Below are positions 15,243 through 23,885 of a stretch of DNA of 47,525 nt, one piece after another (position 1 is the stretch's first letter; every line of letters starts with the position of its first letter). The stretch spans positions 19,937 through 67,461 of the forward strand of contig JAFEEX010000012.1 in NCBI GenBank assembly GCA_018240895.1, written 5' to 3'. The notes beneath the pieces were generated by a model that saw only the letters and a program-made list of their open reading frames with translations, was not told the DNA's origin and did no database searches. Position numbers and translations under genes: made by a program. This DNA comes from Pseudomonadota bacterium (GTDB taxonomy: Bacteria; Pseudomonadota; Alphaproteobacteria; Sphingomonadales; Sphingomonadaceae).

Positions 15243-16310
15243 TCAGGGTAGCTTCGGCAGTACCGCTGCCTGCTCACCCTTTTCGTGCATCGCGCTGGCC
15301 CGCCCGACCAGCAGCGGATCGACCGTGCCGACCACCGCGTCATCGCGGCCGGTGTAGGGAAAACGGCTGAGCACGAAGCGCATCGCGTTCAGCCGCGCGC
15401 GCTTCTTGTCGTCGCTCTTGATCACGGTCCAGGGGCATTCATCGCTGTCGGTGGCGGCAAACATCGCCTCCTTCGCGGCGGTATAGTCATCCCACTTGTC
15501 AATGCTGGCCAGATCGACTGCCGACAGCTTCCATTGCTTGAGCGGATGCACCTTGCGCTCGGTAAAGCGGCGGCGCTGCTCGTCCCTGCTGACGGAAAAC
15601 CAGAATTTGATCAGGTGGATGCCGCTGCGCACCAGATTACGCTCAAATTCCGGCGCTTCGTGCAGGAACTGCGCATATTCCTGATCGCTGCAGAACCCCA
15701 TGACGTGTTCAACCCCGGCGCGGTTGTACCAGCTCCGGTCGAACAGCACGATTTCACCGCGGGTGGGCAAATGACCGGCATAGCGCTGGAAATACCACTG
15801 TCCGCGTTCAACCTCGCTGGGCTTTTCGAGCGCCACCACCCGCGCCCCGCGCGGATTGAGGTGTTCCATGAAGCGCTTGATCGTACCGCCCTTGCCGGCT
15901 GCATCACGCCCTTCGAACAGGATCACCACCCGCGTGCCGGTTTCCCGAATCCAGGTCTGCAGCTTGAGCAGTTCGGCCTGAAGCTGGAACTTCTCACGCT
16001 CATAGTCCTGCCGCAGCATCTTGTATTTGTAGGGATAGCCGCCTTCCTGCCAATCAGGCGCGCGCTCGTTGCTGGTGGCGCGTAGCGGAACGCCGGGTTG
16101 CGGTAAGCCCAGGTGCGCGCGCAGCCGCGCCGCATCATCTGGGGCGGCACCATCGATCAGCGCCAGCAATTCATTGCGTGCCCCGCGCGCAACCATGTCT
16201 TCGGCAGCGGCAATCGTGGCCTGCTGCGCGGCAACCACGCGCTCCTCTGCCATGCTGTCGCGTACGGCATCGGTTTCGCGCGAATTGGGATCGGATTCGT
16301 TCTTGCTCAT
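15243..16310 (-). CDS. ppk2: Polyphosphate kinase 2 (PPK2)
   Basis: The 355-residue protein has Walker A EGRDAAGKGG (133-142), Walker B VLFDRSWYNRAG (D191) and the PPK2 lid/signature stretch EVERGQWYFQRYAGHLPTRGE, with the C-terminal WTVIKSDDKKRARLNAMRFVL. PPK2 enzymes transfer phosphate between polyphosphate and nucleoside di- or monophosphates. The single-domain length with YPYKYKMLRQDYE fits class I, which normally uses diphosphates. The first 85 residues are an extra Ala/Glu-rich segment seen in alphaproteobacterial members. It stands alone, with a small stem-loop (TCCGAC...GTCGGA, about 16315-16334) at its leader. Confidence 0.92.
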   Translation of the reverse strand: MSKNESDPNSRETDAVRDSMAEERVVAAQQATIAAAEDMVARGARNELLALIDGAAPDDAARLRAHLGLPQPGVPLRATSNERAPDWQEGGYPYKYKMLRQDYEREKFQLQAELLKLQTWIRETGTRVVILFEGRDAAGKGGTIKRFMEHLNPRGARVVALEKPSEVERGQWYFQRYAGHLPTRGEIVLFDRSWYNRAGVEHVMGFCSDQEYAQFLHEAPEFERNLVRSGIHLIKFWFSVSRDEQRRRFTERKVHPLKQWKLSAVDLASIDKWDDYTAAKEAMFAATDSDECPWTVIKSDDKKRARLNAMRFVLSRFPYTGRDDAVVGTVDPLLVGRASAMHEKGEQAAVLPKLP

Positions 16311-16410
16311 AACTCCGACTTTCCGCTGTCGGAAGATTGTTACGATTATGTGTCAAATACCTGTGCAATATCGCATATCCGCAATTATCCTGTCCAGCGC
16401 CGACGCAGTG

Positions 16411-17991
16411 CTACGGAACCAGCACGGTATCCTTGGCCTCTGCCAGGGTGCCCGGATAGTCCAGCGTATAGTGCAGCCCGCGGCTTTCATGGCGGGCCAG
16501 TGCAGAACGCACGATCAGATCGGCACACTGCAGCAGATTGCGCAGCTCGATCAGATCGGTCGAAACGCGGAAGTGGGCGTAGTATTCCGATATTTCGTCC
16601 GTCAGCATCTTGATCCGGTGCCTGGCACGCTCAAGCCGTTTGGTGGTCCGCACGATCCCGACATAGTTCCACATGAACCGGCGGATCTCGGTCCAGTTCT
16701 GCTTGATCACCACTTCCTCGTCCGAATTGGTCACCCGGCTTTCATCCCAGGCGCGGATCGGCGGCGGCGCATCGAATTCTTCCCAGTGCTCCAGAATGTT
16801 CGCTGCCGCCGCCTCGCCAAAGACAAAGCATTCCAGCAGGCTGTTGGATGCCAGGCGGTTGGCGCCGTGCAGCCCGCTTTCGGTACATTCGCCTGCGGCA
16901 TAAAGCCCCGGCAAGTCAGTACGCCCGGCCAGATCGATCACGATCCCGCCGCAGGTATAGTGCTGCGCCGGGACAACCGGGATCGGCTGGGTGGTCATGT
17001 CGATGCCAAGGCCCAGCAGCTTTTCATAGATGTTGGGGAAGTGCTCGCGCACGAATTCGGGCGGCTGGTGGCTGATGTCGAGATGGACGAAATCGAGCCC
17101 GTCGCGCTTGATCTCCGCATCGTTGGCGCGGGCGACGATATCGCGCGGGGCAAGTTCGGCGCGCTCGTCGTAATCGGGCATATAGCGGTGCCCGGTTCTC
17201 GGGTTGATCAGCCGCCCGCCTTCACCGCGCACCGCCTCTGTAATCAGGAAGTTCTTGACCTCAAGATTGTAAAGGCAGGTCGGGTGGAACTGCATCATTT
17301 CCATGTTGCCCACGCGGCAGCCCGCGCGCCAGGCCATGGCGATGCCATCCCCGGTTGCGCCGCGCGGCGCGGTGGAAAACTGATAGACCCGGCCCGCCCC
17401 GCCGGTGGCCAGCACGGTGGCGCGCGCGGTGTGCGCCTCCACCTTGCCGGTCTGCTCGTTCAGGGCATAGACCCCCCAGACCCGGCCCGATCCCGAATAG
17501 CGTTCCTCATGCTTGCCGGTGATCAGGTCGATGCCGGACTGATGCGGCAGCAGGGTGATGTTGGGATGGGCCTCTGCCGCCTTGAGCAGCGCGGACTGCA
17601 CCGCCCAGCCGGTCGCATCGGCAACGTGAACGATGCGGCGGTGCGAATGGCCGCCCTCGCGGGTGAGGTGGAGGTGCTCGCCTTCGGTGTTGAACGGCAC
17701 GCCCAGCTCAACCAGCCGGTCAATCGCATGAGGGGCGCGCTCGATCACGAATTCAACCGTTTCCAGCCTGTTGAGCCCGGCCCCGGCGATCATCGTGTCC
17801 CTGATATGATTTTCGAAGGTGTCGCCCGCATCCAGCACCGCGGCGATCCCGCCCTGCGCCCAGGCGGTTGACCCACCTGTCAGTTCGCCCTTGGCCAGGA
17901 CCAGCACCCTGAGCTTGTCGGCCAGGGCCAAGGCGGCGGTGAGGCCGGCCGCGCCGGAACCGACGATGATCACGTCGTGTGCCAAGGTCAC
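16411..17991 (-). CDS. nadB: L-aspartate oxidase
   Basis: This FAD enzyme makes iminoaspartate for NAD synthesis. It has the N-terminal dinucleotide fold IIVGSGAAGLTAALALA, the GGSTAWAQGGIAAV loop, HPTCLYN, the active-site region TEAVRGEGGRLIN, and AGECTESGLHGANRLASNSLLEC. The last two elements separate NadB from fumarate reductase or succinate dehydrogenase flavoproteins. At 526 residues it has the usual length. The start is GTG at 17991, overlapping the ABC ATPase stop (GTGA), so the two are co-translated. nadA and nadC are not adjacent in this window, so iminoaspartate condensation is encoded elsewhere. Confidence 0.95.
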   Translation of the reverse strand: MTLAHDVIIVGSGAAGLTAALALADKLRVLVLAKGELTGGSTAWAQGGIAAVLDAGDTFENHIRDTMIAGAGLNRLETVEFVIERAPHAIDRLVELGVPFNTEGEHLHLTREGGHSHRRIVHVADATGWAVQSALLKAAEAHPNITLLPHQSGIDLITGKHEERYSGSGRVWGVYALNEQTGKVEAHTARATVLATGGAGRVYQFSTAPRGATGDGIAMAWRAGCRVGNMEMMQFHPTCLYNLEVKNFLITEAVRGEGGRLINPRTGHRYMPDYDERAELAPRDIVARANDAEIKRDGLDFVHLDISHQPPEFVREHFPNIYEKLLGLGIDMTTQPIPVVPAQHYTCGGIVIDLAGRTDLPGLYAAGECTESGLHGANRLASNSLLECFVFGEAAAANILEHWEEFDAPPPIRAWDESRVTNSDEEVVIKQNWTEIRRFMWNYVGIVRTTKRLERARHRIKMLTDEISEYYAHFRVSTDLIELRNLLQCADLIVRSALARHESRGLHYTLDYPGTLAEAKDTVLVP

Positions 17992-18944
17992 GCCTCCACC
18001 CGTACCGCGCTGGTCAGGCTGACGAACACGTCCTCCAGATCCGCCTCGCGGGTGGAAACGTCGACAATCCCGAAACCTTCCCCCTGAAGCTGGGCCAGGA
18101 TTTGGCCGGCAGTGGTCCGGTCCTTGTCGTAGGTTACTTCAATCACCCGTTCGCCGGCCCGTTCGGCCTTGATGAAATCAAGGTGGTGGGGCAGATCGGC
18201 AACGTCGCGGTCAAGCGTCACCACCACAACCTTTTCCCGCGCCATGCCAACCAGCTCGCGGGTCGGCTTATTGGCGATCAGCTCGCCGTGGTTGATGATC
18301 GCGATCCGGTCGCAAAGCTGCTCCGCCTCTTCAAGATAATGCGTGGTCAGCACCACCGTCACCCCGCCGGCGTTGAGGTCGCTCACCAGTTCCCACAATT
18401 GCCGGCGCAATTCCACGTCCACCCCGGCGGTCGGTTCGTCCAGCACGATCACCGGCGGCTGATGGACCAGCGCCTTGGCGATCAGCAGACGGCGCTTCAT
18501 CCCGCCAGACAGGGTCCGGGCATAGGCATTGGCCTTGTCGCCCAGATGGACCTCCGCCAGGATTTCCAGGCTGCGCCGCGCGGCCTTGGGCACGCCATAG
18601 AACCCGGCGGTATTTTCCAGCACCTCAAGCGGGGTAAAGAACGGATCGAACACCACCTCTTGCGGGACGATCCCGATCGACCGCTTGGCGTTGCGGGGAT
18701 GTTCATTGATGTCGAAACCCCAGATCTCCGCACTGCCGCTGGTCTTCATCACCAGTCCGGCCAGGATGTTGATCAGGGTGGATTTGCCAGCGCCATTGGG
18801 GCCGAGCAGGCCAAATATCTGCCCCTGCGGCACATCAAAGCTGACGCCTTTCAGTGCGTGTTTGGCCGGGGTGGAGCCCTGGGCGGCATAGACCTTGGCA
18901 AGATCGCGAATGCGGATAGCGGCGGGAAAGTCCGGAGAGTCCAT
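17988..18944 (-). CDS. ABC-2-type transporter ATP-binding protein (318 aa)
   Basis: Walker A is LLGPNGAGKSTL (47-58), the signature is TLSGGMKRRL, Walker B is VIVLDEPTAGVD, and the switch His is in LTTHYLEEAEQLCDR. The C-terminal extension (about 90 residues, REKVVVVTLDRDVADLPHHL) is usual for DrrA/NodI-type exporters of lipids, polysaccharides or drugs. No membrane subunit lies on either side. The gene runs straight into nadB with a 4-nt overlap and is preceded by a divergent zinc-finger gene. The ATPase must therefore pair with a permease encoded elsewhere. The substrate is unknown. Confidence 0.9.
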   Translation of the reverse strand: MDSPDFPAAIRIRDLAKVYAAQGSTPAKHALKGVSFDVPQGQIFGLLGPNGAGKSTLINILAGLVMKTSGSAEIWGFDINEHPRNAKRSIGIVPQEVVFDPFFTPLEVLENTAGFYGVPKAARRSLEILAEVHLGDKANAYARTLSGGMKRRLLIAKALVHQPPVIVLDEPTAGVDVELRRQLWELVSDLNAGGVTVVLTTHYLEEAEQLCDRIAIINHGELIANKPTRELVGMAREKVVVVTLDRDVADLPHHLDFIKAERAGERVIEVTYDKDRTTAGQILAQLQGEGFGIVDVSTREADLEDVFVSLTSAVRVEA

Positions 18945-19043
18945 AGCCGTCCACTTTGCGGCACCGTGCGGTTAAGGTAAAGCCCCGTTGCACTGCTTTC
19001 TGCCTCTGGAAATGCCGCCGCGCCCCTGCTAGGGCCAGCAACC

Positions 19044-19271
19044 ATGACCATGCCCGCGCCTGAAACCGTTCACGTTTCCACCCTTCGCGTCTGCTGTGAC
19101 GGAGCCGGCGATATCAGGGGCGGCAGCGCTTATCTGGCGGCAGCGCTGGGCCATCCGCGGGTTTGGCTGGAAATTGACGAGCGCGGCTATGTCGATTGCG
19201 GCTATTGCGACAAGCGCTTCGTGCTGGGCGGCTCTCCGCCCGACAGCGTAACCGGCAAGCCGGGGCACTGA
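19044..19271 (+). CDS. CHCC-type zinc-finger protein (75 aa, NDUFS6-like)
   Basis: The motif [20 protein letters not shown] with DKRFVL matches the zf-CHCC family. The ligands would be an upstream Cys (C24 or C25 of VCCDG), the His of GHPRVW, and the CGYC pair. This small zinc protein is the bacterial relative of complex I accessory subunit NDUFS6 and is widespread in alphaproteobacteria. Its bacterial role is presumed to be in respiratory-complex assembly. It is divergent from the ABC ATPase and convergent with the GNAT gene 10 bp downstream. Confidence 0.85.
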   Translation: MTMPAPETVHVSTLRVCCDGAGDIRGGSAYLAAALGHPRVWLEIDERGYVDCGYCDKRFVLGGSPPDSVTGKPGH

Positions 19272-19281
19272 AAACAGCGCA

Positions 19282-19731
19282 TCACAATGACAGAATGTGC
19301 GTTGCCGTTTCATCGCCGCAGCGGCTGAAGCCAAGCGCTTCATAGAATGCCGCGCCCTCCGCAGTGCGGGTACGCAGCCGCAGCACGGAAAAATTATCGC
19401 GTGCATGGCTGACGATTGCGCCGATCAGCAGCTTGCCTGCCCCTCCACGCCGGGCCGGTTCCATCACGTAGACGTGGCGGACCCGGCCAACATCGATCCG
19501 CCCGGCGTAAGGATCGTGGTTCAATCCGCCTGCCGCGATGAGCCTGCCGTGGTGCCTGACGGCAAAATAGGCCTCCCCCTGGCGGTCGAACCGGTTGCCG
19601 CCATCGTCCCATTCGCGGCGCAGGGTTTGCATGAATGGAAAACCTTCGGCGTTGGCAGCTTCGATCAGCGCCTCCAGTTCCGGCGCGATACTGTTCACCC
19701 GGATCAGGGTAAAGGCAGGCTTCATCTTCAC
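19282..19731 (-). CDS. GNAT-family N-acetyltransferase (149 aa)
   Basis: The acetyl-CoA-binding core is seen as VGRVRHVYVMEPARRGGAGKLLIGAIV (in part R/Q-x-x-G-x-G/A), followed by LRLRTRTAEGAAFYEALGFSRC, the usual beta-5/alpha-4 end of GNAT enzymes. I chose GTG at 19731 because AGGAGG lies 6 nt upstream; ATG at 19725 is the alternative. It is divergent from tldD, with a 54-bp gap. The acceptor substrate is unknown. Confidence 0.87.
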   Translation of the reverse strand: MKMKPAFTLIRVNSIAPELEALIEAANAEGFPFMQTLRREWDDGGNRFDRQGEAYFAVRHHGRLIAAGGLNHDPYAGRIDVGRVRHVYVMEPARRGGAGKLLIGAIVSHARDNFSVLRLRTRTAEGAAFYEALGFSRCGDETATHILSL

Positions 19732-19785
19732 TGATCCCCTCCTTTGCCGCTGGCGCTGATCGCAAGACCACCTATATCCCCGTTC

Positions 19786-21219
19786 ATGACCACTTTCGAT
19801 CCCCGCTCGCTGCTATACCGGCATATCACCCCGGACGAAGCGCAGGCCATCACCCGCGAAACGCTGGGCCGGTGCGATGACGGCGAGCTCTATATGCAGT
19901 TCATCGCCAACGAAGCCTTCGTTTTCGATGACGGACGGCTGAAGACCGCCGACTATTCCCGCAACGCCGGGTTTGGCCTGCGCGGCGTTTCTGGCGAGAT
20001 GACCGGCTTTGCCCATGCCAATGAAATCAGCGCGGGCGCGATCCGCCGCGCGGGTGAGACGCTGCAATTGCTTGATCCGGCCAGGGCGGCCATGGCTGCA
20101 CCGCCGCGCCAGAACAACCGCCACCTCTATTCCGATGCCTCACCGCTGGATGCAATCGGCTTTGCCGAAAAGGTCAGGCTGCTGGAAACGATCGATGCCG
20201 CGACCCGCGCGCGCGATCCCAGGGTCGCGCAAGTCACCGTCAGTCTGGCGGCGGCCTGGTCCGTGGTGGAAATTGTCCGCGCCGATGGCTTTGCCGCGCA
20301 TGACGTGCGTCCGCTGGTCCGGCTTAACATCAGCATCGTGGCCGAAGCAAACGGACGGCGCGAAACCGGATCGTTCGGGATCGGCGGGCGGCGGCTTTAT
20401 GATGATCTGTTCCTGCCCGAAACATGGAACCGCGGGATCGATACCGCGCTGGCCCAGGCGCTGGTCAACCTGGAAAGCGTGGCTGCCCCGGCCGGCGAAT
20501 GCCAGGTGCTGGTCGGCCCCGGCTGGCCCGGCGTTCTGCTGCACGAGGCGGTTGGTCACGGGCTGGAAGGTGATTTCAACCGCAAGGGCACCAGCGCCTT
20601 TTCCGGCCGGATCGGACAGCGGGTCGGCGCGAAAGGGGTAACCGTGGTCGATGACGGAACTCTGCTGGATCGGCGCGGCGAAGGTCGGCGTGGATCACTT
20701 TCGATCGATGACGAGGGCACACCTACCCAGGAAACCGTGCTGATCGAGGACGGCGTGCTGAAAGGCTATATGCAGGACCGGCTCAATGCGCGGTTGATGG
20801 GGGTGCCGGCCACCGGCAACGGGCGGCGCGAGAGCTATGCTCATCCGCCAATGCCGCGGATGACCAACACCTTCATGAAGCCGGGCGCAGACGATCCTGC
20901 CGAAATGCTGGCCCGGATGAAAAACGGAATCTTCGCCAAGCACTTCGGTGGCGGCCAGGTTGACATCGTGTCGGGCAAGTTCGTGTTTTCCTGCACAGAG
21001 GCGTACAAGGTCGAAAATGGCAAGCTGGGCGCACCCATCAAGGGTGCGACGCTGATTGGCGACGGACCCACGGTGCTGACCAAAGTGATCGCGATCGGCA
21101 ACGATCTTGAACTTGACGAGGGCATCGGCATCTGCGGAAAAGCCAGTCAAAGCGTGCCGGTTGGCGTTGGCCAGCCCAGCTTGCTGGTCGATGGCCTGAC
21201 CGTGGGCGGCACCGGTTGA
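19786..21219 (+). CDS. tldD: TldD metalloprotease subunit
   Basis: The product has the TldD HExxxH zinc motif in GVLLHEAVGHGLEGDF, then KGTSAFSGRIGQ, and the C-terminal family block SGKFVFSCTEAYKVENGKLG through GICGKASQSVPVGVGQPSLLV. At 477 residues it has normal length. TldD acts with TldE (PmbA) as a heterodimeric protease that trims modified peptides and unfolded peptides; no tldE is adjacent here. The ATG at 19786 has no Shine-Dalgarno, and a TATATC lies 9 nt before it, so leaderless translation is possible. Confidence 0.95.
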   Translation: MTTFDPRSLLYRHITPDEAQAITRETLGRCDDGELYMQFIANEAFVFDDGRLKTADYSRNAGFGLRGVSGEMTGFAHANEISAGAIRRAGETLQLLDPARAAMAAPPRQNNRHLYSDASPLDAIGFAEKVRLLETIDAATRARDPRVAQVTVSLAAAWSVVEIVRADGFAAHDVRPLVRLNISIVAEANGRRETGSFGIGGRRLYDDLFLPETWNRGIDTALAQALVNLESVAAPAGECQVLVGPGWPGVLLHEAVGHGLEGDFNRKGTSAFSGRIGQRVGAKGVTVVDDGTLLDRRGEGRRGSLSIDDEGTPTQETVLIEDGVLKGYMQDRLNARLMGVPATGNGRRESYAHPPMPRMTNTFMKPGADDPAEMLARMKNGIFAKHFGGGQVDIVSGKFVFSCTEAYKVENGKLGAPIKGATLIGDGPTVLTKVIAIGNDLELDEGIGICGKASQSVPVGVGQPSLLVDGLTVGGTG

Positions 21220-21237
21220 CCCGGACGGCTTTCACGC

Positions 21238-21271
21238 CCGGTTCAGGCAGGCTGGAGCATCCTGAAACCGG
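21238..21271 (+). repeat. Hairpin between tldD and the small exported-protein gene
   Basis: CCGGTTCAGG (21238-21247) pairs with CCTGAAACCGG (21261-21271), leaving one bulged A. No T-run follows. It lies just before the AAGGAG RBS of the next gene, so it may separate or tune the two genes rather than terminate strongly. Confidence 0.35.
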
Positions 21272-21293
21272 CGGAGGGTAAGGAGTACGAAAT

Positions 21294-21710
21294 ATGCACA
21301 CTGCCACAACCAGATTGGGCGCAATCGCATTGGCGATCGCTTCCCTTGGCCTGGCAGCCACGACCGCTGATGCCCGGCCCCGCCTGACTGGCGAGGAAGA
21401 ACTGGCCAAGATCATTCAGGACCGCGTTCCCGGCAAACCGACTGATTGCATCAGCCAGTTTGACGGCCGCGATATGCAGGTGATTGACAAGACCGCGCTG
21501 GTCTATCGTTCGGGCGGCACCATCTGGGTCAACCGTCCCGCCGATCCGCACAGCCTCGATTCCGATGACATCCTGGTTACCTATCCCACTGGCAGCCAGT
21601 TCTGCCGGCTGGACCGGGTTCAGACGGTTGATCGCAGCGGCCACTTCGTAACCGGCTTTGTCATGCTGGGCGATTTCGTTCCCTATCGCCGGGCCGCCGC
21701 CACCGATTGA
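21294..21710 (+). CDS. Unknown exported protein (138 aa)
   Basis: A Sec signal peptide (LGAIALAIASLGLAATTADA-RP) is followed by a compact soluble domain with two cysteines (TDCISQF, SQFCRL) likely to form a disulfide in the periplasm. The motif CISQFDGRDMQVIDKTALVY with YPTGSQFCRLDRVQTVDR recurs in many sphingomonad exported proteins without known function. AAGGAG lies 8 nt upstream of the ATG. It follows tldD by 74 bp on the same strand, but a hairpin intervenes. Confidence 0.75.
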   Translation: MHTATTRLGAIALAIASLGLAATTADARPRLTGEEELAKIIQDRVPGKPTDCISQFDGRDMQVIDKTALVYRSGGTIWVNRPADPHSLDSDDILVTYPTGSQFCRLDRVQTVDRSGHFVTGFVMLGDFVPYRRAAATD

Positions 21711-21720
21711 TTTGCCGCCC

Positions 21721-21761
21721 GCCGGTAGCAATCCGGCAGTGCTGCCTACGCCGTGGCAGCA
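21721..21761 (+). terminator. Two consecutive stem-loops after the 138-aa gene
   Basis: GCCGG/CCGGC (21721-21737, 7-nt loop) and TGCTGCC/GGCAGCA (21740-21761, 8-nt loop) follow the stop codon by 10 and 29 bp. Neither has a T-run, so intrinsic termination is uncertain. Confidence 0.35.
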
Positions 21762-21883
21762 AGAACCGCACCCGCCCGGGTCGTTCGCAGTCCGGCTTTG
21801 GCCGTCTGTCGAACGGTGATTTACCCTGTGCTGGTGGCCTGCTGTCCTGATCCCCTGCAAGCCTTTGTATTGGGGGGGTATTC

Positions 21884-23815
21884 ATGCGTTGTGCTGCGTG
21901 GGCGGGATTGTCCACCGTTGTTCCGATCCTGTGCCTGGCGGTGCCGGCAAATGCGCAGGACCGCAGCACCAGCAACGCCGTAACCCAGGCCGAGGATGCC
22001 TTCGGCTTTTCGGTGGGACGTGAAGCGCTGGGAATTTACAACGCTGACAATGCGCGCGGCTTTTCACCGACAGCGGCGGGCAATGTGCGGATTGATGGCC
22101 TGTATTTCGATCCGGCCTTCGATCTCAACGAGTTGCTGATCGATTCGACCAGCATCAAGGTTGGCCTTTCCGCACAGGGCTATCCCTTCGCCGCGCCCAG
22201 CGGGATCGTCGATACAGCCCTGCGCAAACCGGGTGACAAGGCGGGCGCATCAGTCCTGCTGAGCGGGGACAGCTTCGGCACAAGGTCTACGGAAGTGACG
22301 GGATCTGCGCCGGTGACACAGCGCCTTGCGCTTGGGTACGGCCTGAACCTGGCGACGACCGGATTTCCCGACGGGACCAGCAACGTCAATCATTCAGAAG
22401 CATTGACGCTGCGCTGGCGTCCGGCCCCGGGAATCGAGGTGCTGCCGTTTGCGGCGCGGCTGGATGACTATGATGACGAATCCGGTCCATTCTTCATTCC
22501 TGCCGGCAATTTCCAGCCTCCCGTTCCGCCGCGTCATCATTTTCGCGGCCCGGCCTGGGCCGATTTCCGCCTGATCGCGCAGACCCAGGGCCTGCTGGCC
22601 TCTGCCGTCGTGGGCAAATCATGGCTGATCCGCGTGGGACTGTTCCGGTCGACCTTCAACCAGTTGCACGGCTTCACCAACCTGCTGCTTGATGTTCAGC
22701 CCAACGGCAGCGCCAACCGGCTGCTGATCGCTGATCCGCCGCTGGCCCAGCGCTCGCTTTCAGGAGAACTGCGGATCACGCGGGCAATCACCGATGGCCC
22801 GCGCCTTCACACCTTCCACCTCAGCCTGCGCGAGCGTGACGCGCGCCGCGAATTTGGCGGATCGCAGGAATTCGATCTGGGCCCGACCACGATCTACGCC
22901 GAAGAGGATGCGGCCCCGCCGGCCAGCTACACCTTTGGCCCCATCAGCCGCCAGCGCGTGCGGCAGGATACGTTTGGGCTGGCCTACAGCGGGCGGTGGA
23001 AGGGCCTTGGCGAACTGGGCCTGGGCCTGTCAAAGGCACGCTATCGCAAGACCACCGAATTGCCCGGCGTTCCGGCAGTGGTCGGACGCGATACCCCCTG
23101 GCTTTACAATGCCAATGCCGCGCTGATTGTCTCCCCGGCGGTCAGCATCTATGCCGGCCACGCCCGCGGGCTGGAGGAAAGCGGGGTGGCACCACCCAAC
23201 GCCGCCAACCGCAATGCGCCCCTGCCCGCGATCCTGACCAGCCAGACCGATGCCGGGCTGCGCTGGGCGCTGAACCCCAAGGTCAAGCTGATTGCCGGAG
23301 TGTTCCAGCTGACCAAGCCCTATTTCGGTTTCGATACCGCGCAGACATTTCGCCAGGTCGGCCAGATTCGCAATCGCGGGATCGAATTCTCGCTGTCAGG
23401 CGCGCTGACCCCGCGGCTTGATCTTGTCGCTGGCGGCGTCGTGCTTGACGCACGGGTTGAACAGGGCGGCCAGACCTCCGCCGCGATTGGCCGGCGTCCG
23501 GTCGGCGTGGCGAACCATCTGATCAACCTCAATCTAAACTGGCGCACACCGTGGCTGAAAGGCCTGGCGCTGGATGCAAGCGTGACGGAACGCGGCAAGA
23601 TGGCATCAACCACGGACAACGCCTGGTCAATCGTGGCGCGCCAGATCGTCAATCTTGGTGCGCGCTATTCGTTCAGGCTATCGGGCAAGGATGTTACCGC
23701 GCGCATCCAGGTCTATAACCTGCTGGATCAGTACGGGCTGGTTTCGTCCGGACCGGGCCTTTACCGCACCAATCAGCCGCGTTCGGTGAACGGCTATCTG
23801 GCGATCGATCTGTAG
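21884..23815 (+). CDS. Short TonB-dependent receptor (643 aa)
   Basis: A signal peptide (…VVPILCLAVPANAQ) leads directly into a reduced plug, FSVGREALGIYNADNARGF, with NVRIDGLYFDPAFDLNE and DSTSIKVGLSAQGYPFAAPSGIVD. The barrel ends in YLAIDL. The plug lacks the usual IEVLRGPxxxLYG motif, and no TonB box is obvious. In related genomes this compact type occurs as a distinct receptor group whose ligand is unknown. It is transcribed alone, with the P450 gene 70 bp downstream having its own promoter and operator. Confidence 0.85.
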   Translation: MRCAAWAGLSTVVPILCLAVPANAQDRSTSNAVTQAEDAFGFSVGREALGIYNADNARGFSPTAAGNVRIDGLYFDPAFDLNELLIDSTSIKVGLSAQGYPFAAPSGIVDTALRKPGDKAGASVLLSGDSFGTRSTEVTGSAPVTQRLALGYGLNLATTGFPDGTSNVNHSEALTLRWRPAPGIEVLPFAARLDDYDDESGPFFIPAGNFQPPVPPRHHFRGPAWADFRLIAQTQGLLASAVVGKSWLIRVGLFRSTFNQLHGFTNLLLDVQPNGSANRLLIADPPLAQRSLSGELRITRAITDGPRLHTFHLSLRERDARREFGGSQEFDLGPTTIYAEEDAAPPASYTFGPISRQRVRQDTFGLAYSGRWKGLGELGLGLSKARYRKTTELPGVPAVVGRDTPWLYNANAALIVSPAVSIYAGHARGLEESGVAPPNAANRNAPLPAILTSQTDAGLRWALNPKVKLIAGVFQLTKPYFGFDTAQTFRQVGQIRNRGIEFSLSGALTPRLDLVAGGVVLDARVEQGGQTSAAIGRRPVGVANHLINLNLNWRTPWLKGLALDASVTERGKMASTTDNAWSIVARQIVNLGARYSFRLSGKDVTARIQVYNLLDQYGLVSSGPGLYRTNQPRSVNGYLAIDL

Positions 23816-23837
23816 CATTGACAACGGGATCGCAAGT

Positions 23838-23857
23838 TTTAGGGTACTGACCCTAAA
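23838..23857 (+). promoter_or_regulatory. Perfect TetR-type operator over the P450 promoter
   Basis: TTTAGGGT-ACTG-ACCCTAAA is a 20-bp palindrome with perfect 8-nt arms. A TTGACA -35 lies at 23818-23823, and with a 16-nt spacer the -10 (TAGGGT, 23840-23845) falls inside the palindrome, so a bound repressor would block RNA polymerase. The TetR gene that ends the operon is the obvious candidate regulator. Confidence 0.75.
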
Positions 23858-23885
23858 CGGGGATTGCCCCGAGGGAGAGAAACCC

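Noticed and set aside
16350-16367. Pho-box-like repeat (TGTCA then TGTGC, 11 nt apart) upstream of ppk2
   Set aside because: It points away from ppk2 and the second unit is poor. No phosphate-related gene lies in its direction.
16069-17871. Long open frame antisense to nadB and the ppk2 upstream region (about 600 codons)
   Set aside because: It is the reverse-strand shadow of nadB in high-GC DNA. Its translation has no domain motifs, and nadB is unmistakable.
21711-21883. Possible cobalamin riboswitch before the short TonB receptor
   Set aside because: Hairpins are present, but the conserved B12-box sequence pattern was not seen.
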